Positions 1-5,336 of a stretch of 5,336 nucleotides of DNA are shown here, piece by piece; within the stretch, counting starts at the first letter, position 1; every line of letters begins with the position of its first letter. The stretch covers positions 1 to 5,336 of the forward strand of contig JAFAXJ010000028.1 in assembly GCA_019241095.1 (NCBI GenBank), read 5' to 3'. The notes beneath the pieces are model-generated. The model ran no database searches and was not told the origin of the DNA. It worked only from the letters and a program-made list of their open reading frames with translations. A program made the translations under genes and the position numbers. This DNA comes from Verrucomicrobiota bacterium (GTDB lineage Bacteria > Verrucomicrobiota > Verrucomicrobiia > Chthoniobacterales > JAFAMB01).

Positions 1-1826
1 AGAGGATCCAGCAGCGACCAACCGTTCAGAAGATATTTCGCTCCCTTCTGGTCAGCAGCGAAACGTAATTCCGTACCAAGCTGATAGTCAGGCAATGTCT
101 GCGTCGATAGTGACTGCGTATCTTGGATGTTCTCGCGATTCCAAGCCGGCGCTATAATTTGCAGGTTGTCTACTTCAGCGGCATAATCACCGGGTCGCAT
201 GTGCAGCATACCAATTCGCCAAAGAGCCGGTGTCTCAAAGACGTAAAGCGCACTTTGATCAAGTCTATCTTGCTGAATGTCTTTGAAAGCCTTCTCGCGG
301 ATGGCAACTAACTTACCTTCGTCGACACGACCGTAGTGGCAGAGGCCTATCGGCATGTTGTGTACGGCCGCGAAGTAACAGAGTGGCAGAAAGCCTTCCT
401 TTGTCTCGCGGGGTAAAACGTAAGCTACCCGCTGATATTTCTTGCCGACTTTTTGCCAGAAATCTGAGGTCAGAAGCGGCGGGCTGAACCTATATGCATA
501 TTGAGCTCTGTTGGTGCGGAGCGCTTGCCAGGAATCAACGATTTGAACGATCAGAGCGAAACTAACGAGGATCAGGGCTGAAGTGCGTCTAAACGTTCTC
601 AAGACATGGAACAGAACGCCCGTCAAAATCAGATAATAGGCTATCCAGATAAATCGGCCGGAGGCCCGGAACGGAGCTATCAATTTTGCAAATGTGAACG
701 GTACGTCATAGTGAAACAGGACGTGCGGCCCTATTGCGATATTGTTCGATAAAGCAAAAAGCATAGAAAAAAGGAATAGCAGGCAGAGTGGCCAGTTTTT
801 CTGCCAAGCAACCGGCTTTAGCCCTGAGCGAAGCGTTTCGGCGCAGGCTGCGATCGCAAGCAAGATCGTCCCAGTCCCAAGATAACAAAATCCTTCATAA
901 TTTCCGCCCGACTGTGATTGGTCCTTGAACAATTGTGACCAGCTGCTGCGCCCGCTGAGTTGGACAACCCCTGGATCGATAAGACCTGTAAGGCTGGCCC
1001 GAAAGACGCCGAAACCCGAGGCGCCTAATTCGGTTATTATAAAGTAACCTGCCTCCCACATCGTTAAGAAGAGAATGGGAACTGTTATCGCTAGTGCTTT
1101 TGCTGCTCCTCCCAGACTTAGTTCACGATCGAAATAGCGTGAAGCGAGGCACCCAGCAAAGATCAGTATTACCATCGCCAAAAGGATCGGAGTCACCAAA
1201 CTGGCGACAACTAACAGGATAACCCAAGGTAACAGACGAAATCGCGGCGCGAAGTAAAGATACAAAGATGCCAAAAGAAGCCAGTGCGAAGCTAAAGCAA
1301 AATGCCAGTGTATTCGCCACACGAACGGCGGGGCTAACACGAAGAAGGTCGTGGCCAATGCTCGCGTCCAAGCCATATTCTTGGTTCCGGTTAATCGGCC
1401 CAGCAGTTTCCAGCCGAAAAAAGCCTGGAGCAAAAAGCAGATGAACGTCCAGAGGCCAAAGTACTGGAAATTTTCAGGCAGCCATCCGCTGATGAATTTG
1501 AAAGGAAAGGCCAGGATGGAAAGGGAATCGGAGTAAACAGTGGAACCGCTTATCTCCATTCCGTACGGCCAAATGGCCCCGAACGGCTGCTGCAGAAGAG
1601 GCGTGTTGCGGAAGAACATCCACCCCAAGTAATTCATGGACGGATCGCCGGTTAACATCCAATGCAGGTTCGTGGGGTAAATGATAGCTCCACCAGTGAT
1701 CAGCCAGAAAGCCAAACTCCCTATGACTATAGGCTGCCAGGACAGGGAAGTTATCCTGAGATTCTCGCGCTGAACGGGTGGTGAGACTTCCAACTGTTTT
1801 CTTTCGAAAGATGTGGCGCGATCCAT
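1..1826 (-). CDS. DUF6311 family polytopic membrane protein, 3' end beyond the window
   Basis: Reading from the ATG at 1826 gives 608 residues with no stop up to the left edge. Family-typical landmarks appear in order: GDPSMNYLGWMFFR (60-73), a YSDS segment (98-101), FQYFGLW (120-126), HWHFALASHW (173-182), GFGVF (271-275) and LIDP (282-285), NYEGFCYLG (309-317), and FRASGRFIW (386-394). These match DUF6311 as I remember it. Hydrophobic segments start at about 29-49 and continue to about 430, with a long pair at 195-227. A soluble, presumably periplasmic tail follows from about 435. Function is uncharacterised. The polytopic layout, the acidic residue (Asp61) early in the first loop, and the neighbouring transferases suggest a GT-C-like role in glycan assembly or modification; this is inference. 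The tail ends in LLNGWSLLDP (599-608), the beginning of a further domain. The gene starts 10 bases after the preceding stop, with only a weak ribosome site. An alternative in-frame ATG lies at 1898. Confidence 0.88.
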   Translation of the reverse strand, partial: MDRATSFERKQLEVSPPVQRENLRITSLSWQPIVIGSLAFWLITGGAIIYPTNLHWMLTGDPSMNYLGWMFFRNTPLLQQPFGAIWPYGMEISGSTVYSDSLSILAFPFKFISGWLPENFQYFGLWTFICFLLQAFFGWKLLGRLTGTKNMAWTRALATTFFVLAPPFVWRIHWHFALASHWLLLASLYLYFAPRFRLLPWVILLVVASLVTPILLAMVILIFAGCLASRYFDRELSLGGAAKALAITVPILFLTMWEAGYFIITELGASGFGVFRASLTGLIDPGVVQLSGRSSWSQLFKDQSQSGGNYEGFCYLGTGTILLAIAACAETLRSGLKPVAWQKNWPLCLLFLFSMLFALSNNIAIGPHVLFHYDVPFTFAKLIAPFRASGRFIWIAYYLILTGVLFHVLRTFRRTSALILVSFALIVQIVDSWQALRTNRAQYAYRFSPPLLTSDFWQKVGKKYQRVAYVLPRETKEGFLPLCYFAAVHNMPIGLCHYGRVDEGKLVAIREKAFKDIQQDRLDQSALYVFETPALWRIGMLHMRPGDYAAEVDNLQIIAPAWNRENIQDTQSLSTQTLPDYQLGTELRFAADQKGAKYLLNGWSLLDP

Positions 1827-1836
1827 GAGGCTGTTG

Positions 1837-3897
1837 CTATGACTTAGATAAATCCGTAATTGAAAGATGTTCCAGGGCGATACCGAGACGACGATCATCC
1901 GGAAGTCCCCACAATTCTCTGGGCGAAGTTGGTTTAGGAATCTTGATAATCAAGCTTCTGTCTGATCCTGAAGAATCAAACATTAATGAGACTTCCGTCG
2001 TCTCAGCGCCCACCCGGAACTGTTGCTCTGTTGAACCTGCGACCAGCGTAAAAGGTAACTCGGCATTCGGCCCAAACGCGTGCGCCGCTAGAGTCACCTT
2101 TACCTTTTTTGGTAAAGGGGATACAAATTCCATTCGTACCGCGTCTCCGATCGACCACTGGCCGAAACTTTCGCGTCCCGCCAGTCCCACAATTCGAGTA
2201 ATGACCCCGGGCCACGCGCCGTTTCTGAAATCTACAAAGCTATCGTTACCTATGTTTATTAGTGAATAAGCTCCAATGGATAGCTTGTACCTGGCAGGTG
2301 AGCTATATTGGTGGTTACCGATCAGTAAAATCCATGTTTTACCTGTTGGAATCTGGGCAGGTTCGAGAGCGGCGTCTTGCGGAATATCCAGGATACTGGC
2401 ATCAGGATTATCTACGCTGAATAACGCTTTGTTCAGACTCAACAAATCAGATGCAACAATGACCAGTTTCGACGCTTGCGTGCCTAGAAGCTCCCTGGCA
2501 AACTGGCCGGCTTCGTCGTAGGTGCTGGCAACGATTCTGTACCGGAGCTCAGTATCAATCCAGCTCATCGTTGAAATAAATGTCAGAGGCAGAAAGGCGA
2601 AAAGGTAGAGAATGCCTCCCAAACTTTTGTTAATAGCCCAGATAACAACAACACCAACGCTCAGAGCGCCGAGCGCCGCGAAGTTCCCTGGATAGTAAAC
2701 GAGCGTTAGCTCAGGGCTATCAACAAAATTTGGAGCATATTTCCTTAGTCCTATCAGAATCCCGTACAGCGTGGCTGCAGCGACCACCAAAGCTGCTAAG
2801 CAGGCTTTCGGCGACACAGCTATTGGTCTAAAAGAAGCGTTTGCCTGAGCTGCTGCAATGACAAAAAAAACCGGCAGAGCAAAATTGTAGTATCGCAGGT
2901 GCAATCGTTGGATAGTGTCGTAAGGAGAACCGCCGGCGAAGAGCGCCGTCGAAAGCGGAGAAATCAGCAGCAAAGGCGTCAGAAAAGCGACCGCATACAA
3001 TTGAAGAATACGTTGTGCTCTGTCCTGCGGATCAGTTGTAAACGAAACAGTTGCGGCCAGTGGAACGCTGAGCAAGAAAGACAATGCCAGGGAATGCCCA
3101 ATCAATAACTGACCAGCAGTTTGCAACAGATCTAAGGCTTTAAACCCGGCTAAAGGCGTGGCTGCAGCGCCGCCGTACCTAGTGCCTGTAAAACTCAAAC
3201 CTGCAAGGCCGGCGTAATGATAGCTCAGACCGAAGCGGATCAGTAAAAATACACAGACTGCACAAAGGCAGGAGACGATGGCCGATTTGATACTGATGAA
3301 TTTCGATAAACAGCACAGCAGAAGAAAGGCGGCCAGTCCGGTTAAAAGAAAGATAGCGTGAAATTTAATTCCGGCCATCGCGCCAAGAATAAGTCCAGAA
3401 CCAATACCTAAGACCCACGGGTTTCCGTTGATGCTGCGAAGAACCAACCAGGTAAACGCCCAGTAAGCACAAAAGTACATCGATTCCGGCATGAAAAAGG
3501 CCGAATAGGCGCTTATCGGCCCGAGGACGGAGATCAATGCAACAAACAACGCGATCGGCCAGGAAGTGACTCTCCTGCAGATCAAATAAATAAAGACCAT
3601 CGCCATCGCAAAGAAGCAGGCGTTAAAAATCCGCGCAGCTTCCAGGAAACTTTTCCCGGCGTAGCGGGTAAACCCGAATAAACGGAAAAACAGGTACGAA
3701 GGTACCGGTGCCTGAGCCATTGGCGCCAACCGCGAAAATTTGCTGTAGATCCACTCGTCATCGAATACCGATGCATGCAGCCCGCAATTGCGGATTATTA
3801 GAACGACGAGCACGACGAATGCCGCTACCGGCACCGCGATTTCAGGTGTGATAGCTCGGAGGTTAACTCTTTTTAAGAAACTGCGGGGAGAGTCCAT
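1837..3897 (-). CDS. Polytopic GT-C-type membrane glycosyltransferase with C-terminal DUF7024-like domain
   Basis: A complete 686-residue inner-membrane protein, probably a glycosyltransferase using polyprenyl-phosphate-linked sugars on the periplasmic side. Hydrophobic segments begin at residues 19-36 and recur to about 443, for example 92-107, 114-134, 142-154, 161-175, 181-196, 205-221, 266-284, 299-316, 336-351, 364-383, 405-421 and 427-443. The first large loop carries VFDDEW (Asp46-Asp47-Glu48), where GT-C enzymes such as the PMT/ArnT group keep catalytic acidic residues. MPESMYF (136-142), AGIKFH (175-180) and RLHLRYYNFALP (331-342) are further family-like motifs. Residues 450-550 form a soluble alpha/beta region. 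Residues 566-682 form a beta-rich domain with GRESFGQWS (574-582), AFGPN (607-611) and DDRRLGI (667-673), resembling DUF7024 (assigned from memory). The start is firm: an in-frame TGA at 3918-3916 precedes the ATG at 3897 with no alternative start between. The gene lies 24 bases after the GT4 stop. Exact donor and acceptor are unknown. Confidence 0.85.
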   Translation of the reverse strand: MDSPRSFLKRVNLRAITPEIAVPVAAFVVLVVLIIRNCGLHASVFDDEWIYSKFSRLAPMAQAPVPSYLFFRLFGFTRYAGKSFLEAARIFNACFFAMAMVFIYLICRRVTSWPIALFVALISVLGPISAYSAFFMPESMYFCAYWAFTWLVLRSINGNPWVLGIGSGLILGAMAGIKFHAIFLLTGLAAFLLLCCLSKFISIKSAIVSCLCAVCVFLLIRFGLSYHYAGLAGLSFTGTRYGGAAATPLAGFKALDLLQTAGQLLIGHSLALSFLLSVPLAATVSFTTDPQDRAQRILQLYAVAFLTPLLLISPLSTALFAGGSPYDTIQRLHLRYYNFALPVFFVIAAAQANASFRPIAVSPKACLAALVVAAATLYGILIGLRKYAPNFVDSPELTLVYYPGNFAALGALSVGVVVIWAINKSLGGILYLFAFLPLTFISTMSWIDTELRYRIVASTYDEAGQFARELLGTQASKLVIVASDLLSLNKALFSVDNPDASILDIPQDAALEPAQIPTGKTWILLIGNHQYSSPARYKLSIGAYSLINIGNDSFVDFRNGAWPGVITRIVGLAGRESFGQWSIGDAVRMEFVSPLPKKVKVTLAAHAFGPNAELPFTLVAGSTEQQFRVGAETTEVSLMFDSSGSDRSLIIKIPKPTSPRELWGLPDDRRLGIALEHLSITDLSKS

Positions 3898-3921
3898 GCG
3901 TACTTCAAGGCAAAGTCAGAG
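3898..3921 (-). promoter_or_regulatory. Short gap with weak Shine-Dalgarno for the GT-C gene
   Basis: The 24-base gap between the GT4 stop codon and the ATG at 3897 holds GAAG (3906-3903 on the minus strand), followed by a 5-base spacer TACGC. This is only a partial match to a Shine-Dalgarno sequence. An in-frame TGA at 3918-3916 limits translation to the ATG at 3897. The gap is too short for an ordinary promoter or terminator, which supports co-transcription and probably translational coupling with the upstream gene. Confidence 0.35.
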
Positions 3922-5336
3922 TCAGCGCTTAAGAATTTGCGCTACTGGCCTACAGTTTTTGTATGCGGGTGTTTGCTTCTGGTGGTCAAACGCGGAAAAC
4001 GTTCGATGCCATCGGTCTCCGAGAACGACATCTAGCAATTGAATACAGCTTTCCTTCCAGGTCAGACATCGGATACCAGCTGAAGCCGGCGCAGCGGCGC
4101 CCAAGCTGAGCCATTTACGGAGCGCTTCAGCAAGTGCCTCCGGCTCCTTACCATCAAAGTATAGGGCATGTTCCCCAGCAACTTCACGAAAAACCGGAAG
4201 GCCGCGTGCTACAATCGGAATCCCATACTTTGCTGCTTCGACCAGCGGCAAGCCGAAACCCTCTCCTTCTGACGGGATAACAAGCGCGTCGGTAGCTTTG
4301 TACACCGAATCGAGCATTTCATCGCTGATGGCTTGTAACCAGAATAATCGCTTGTTATATTCCGGGTGGTTCAAAGTGAGGTACGAAAAGTCGTCCATCA
4401 TCCAACCCTTTTTGCCCACGATAACCAGGTTCACGTCATGACTCTCCGCCCAGAGGCTTTCCATAGCTGCCAACATCTGCCGATGCCCTTTCCGCGGTTC
4501 CACAGTGCCAACTACCAAAAAGGTCATACGACTGTTTATTTTTTTTAACAGGATCTGTGAGCCTTCTGGAAAGCCTTTGGTCGGTAAGCTGGTATGTAAG
4601 TCGGAGCCCAGCTGAAAAAAGCCGATGGACAAAGGCAGGAGTCTCTCGGAATGCTTCTCGTTCAGCCACAAAGATAATTCATCTGCAACCGTCCGCGAGA
4701 TGCAAACGATCCCATCCGCGATCTTGGTCACCGTCTTAAGCCACCTGAGCACCATGGGTGATAGTTCCGGTGGAAAGAGCTCAGGGCGCAAGAGCGGCAG
4801 AAGGTCGTAGAGGACGAAAGTTATTCGCAATCCTTGCCGCTGTTTCTCCCGAAACCAAGATTCGAGAGATGGCAGAACATCAGCCGGCCAATCTACGCCC
4901 AAAAAAACATCGCCATGGGTTACCTCCAGCTTATCATCAGTCAGCTCTTTCTCGGATAAGTCGAGGGCGCTGGAGATATAACGACGCGCATAAACGTAAC
5001 CATCACTAACTGCACGAACGGCTTCCACACGATAACCCGACGGGGGATCGGAGAGCAATGCCATCAAGATCCCGCGAGTCACTCGTTCAATTCCAGTTCG
5101 CAAGTCATGTTTTGTAATGTTGGTTATATCTAACAGGATCTGCGGCGGGCCTATCCGTTCTTGATTAGCGGTTGCCGCGAGCGCAATGGCTGCCAACTCG
5201 GAGCGCATCGAAACGGTCGGCGCATAGGTCCGCGCTACCATTTGAATAACGCGTTGTTGTCGCGCAACGGCGCTTTGTGAAAAGGCTTCTTCTATAAATT
5301 CGTAATAGAGCGCGGCAACCCGATCAGGTTTATGAA
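3922..5336 (-). CDS. GT4-like (GT-B fold) glycosyltransferase, 5' end beyond the window
   Basis: Likely a cytoplasmic or membrane-associated retaining glycosyltransferase that transfers a sugar from a nucleotide-sugar donor to a glycan or lipid-linked acceptor. Numbering from the Met at 5241 (439 residues to the TGA), the N-terminal Rossmann half starts with ILLDITN (35-41) and the TGIERV motif (49-54). It continues through FVLYDLLPLL (142-151) and the CISRTVADEL segment (180-189). The C-terminal half opens with VGTVEPRKGH (244-253), which holds the usual basic donor-phosphate residues. It then has the EX7E signature, Glu327 and Glu335, within GEGFGLPLVEA. A basic tail of about 30 residues follows. 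The frame stays open upstream of 5241 to the window edge, adding 31 codons (HKPDRVAALYYEF...). The Met at 5241 has no Shine-Dalgarno sequence, so the true start probably lies outside. The added residues resemble the linker in larger multidomain transferases, so an upstream domain is possible. Family is confident; sugar and acceptor are unknown. Confidence 0.9.
   Translation of the reverse strand, partial: HKPDRVAALYYEFIEEAFSQSAVARQQRVIQMVARTYAPTVSMRSELAAIALAATANQERIGPPQILLDITNITKHDLRTGIERVTRGILMALLSDPPSGYRVEAVRAVSDGYVYARRYISSALDLSEKELTDDKLEVTHGDVFLGVDWPADVLPSLESWFREKQRQGLRITFVLYDLLPLLRPELFPPELSPMVLRWLKTVTKIADGIVCISRTVADELSLWLNEKHSERLLPLSIGFFQLGSDLHTSLPTKGFPEGSQILLKKINSRMTFLVVGTVEPRKGHRQMLAAMESLWAESHDVNLVIVGKKGWMMDDFSYLTLNHPEYNKRLFWLQAISDEMLDSVYKATDALVIPSEGEGFGLPLVEAAKYGIPIVARGLPVFREVAGEHALYFDGKEPEALAEALRKWLSLGAAAPASAGIRCLTWKESCIQLLDVVLGDRWHRTFSAFDHQKQTPAYKNCRPVAQILKR

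Noticed and set aside
1123..1371. 82-residue minus-strand open frame
   Set aside because: It is out of frame with the DUF6311 gene, which reads continuously through this stretch with family motifs such as HWHFALASHW.
1..1826. Possible pseudogene, since no long complete frame is seen here
   Set aside because: Codon-by-codon reading from 1826 to 3 shows no stop or frameshift; the gene simply lacks its end because the window is cut.
1827..1836. Possible promoter or terminator between the two membrane protein genes
   Set aside because: The gap is only 10 bases and contains no hairpin or promoter-like hexamers, consistent with an operon junction.
1943..2269. 108-residue open frame on the plus strand
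   Set aside because: It lies wholly antisense to the coding sequence for the C-terminal domain of the 686-residue membrane protein, has low-complexity composition without recognisable motifs, and is best explained as a shadow.
4436..4669. 77-residue minus-strand open frame within the GT4 gene
   Set aside because: It is out of frame with the conserved GT4 motifs, has no ribosome-binding support, and lacks recognisable domains; it matters only as the -1 frame after the A-run.

Overview
The window is a stretch of bacterial polysaccharide (LPS/O-antigen or exopolysaccharide type) biosynthesis DNA. All three genes lie on the minus strand, in the order 5336 to 1: a cytoplasmic GT-B glycosyltransferase (open past the right edge), a complete polytopic GT-C-like membrane glycosyltransferase, and a DUF6311-type polytopic membrane protein (cut by the left edge). 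Base composition looks close to 50% GC by eye. The protein families are most familiar from Proteobacteria, especially alpha and beta groups, so a Gram-negative proteobacterium is my best guess. Nothing here fixes the genus, and other Gram-negative phyla are possible.

Layout. From 5336 to 3922 runs a GT4-type transferase whose reading frame has no start signal in the window; the first visible ATG (5241) is probably internal. After 24 non-coding bases, 3897-1837 encodes a 686-residue protein. It has about a dozen hydrophobic segments, a GT-C style acidic motif (Asp-Asp-Glu, residues 46-48) in its first periplasmic loop, and a C-terminal beta-rich domain resembling DUF7024. After 10 more bases, 1826-1 encodes at least 608 residues of a DUF6311 protein. 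I confirmed this frame codon by codon and found no stop or frameshift. Its last visible residues are entering a C-terminal region that looks related to that of the preceding gene.

How they work together (inference). The spacing suggests one transcript running right to left. The cytoplasmic GT4 enzyme would add sugars from nucleotide-sugar donors to a lipid-linked or growing glycan at the inner face of the membrane. The two membrane proteins would then act on the periplasmic side, probably using polyprenyl-phosphate sugars to decorate or modify the glycan. Substrates cannot be read from the sequence.

The window is more than 99% coding. There is no non-coding stretch over 24 bases, and I see no RNA gene, mobile element, CRISPR array, terminator or convincing promoter. 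Apart from incomplete gene edges and the shared C-terminal domain of the two membrane proteins, it looks like an ordinary polysaccharide locus. I do not see evidence for a previously undescribed system.
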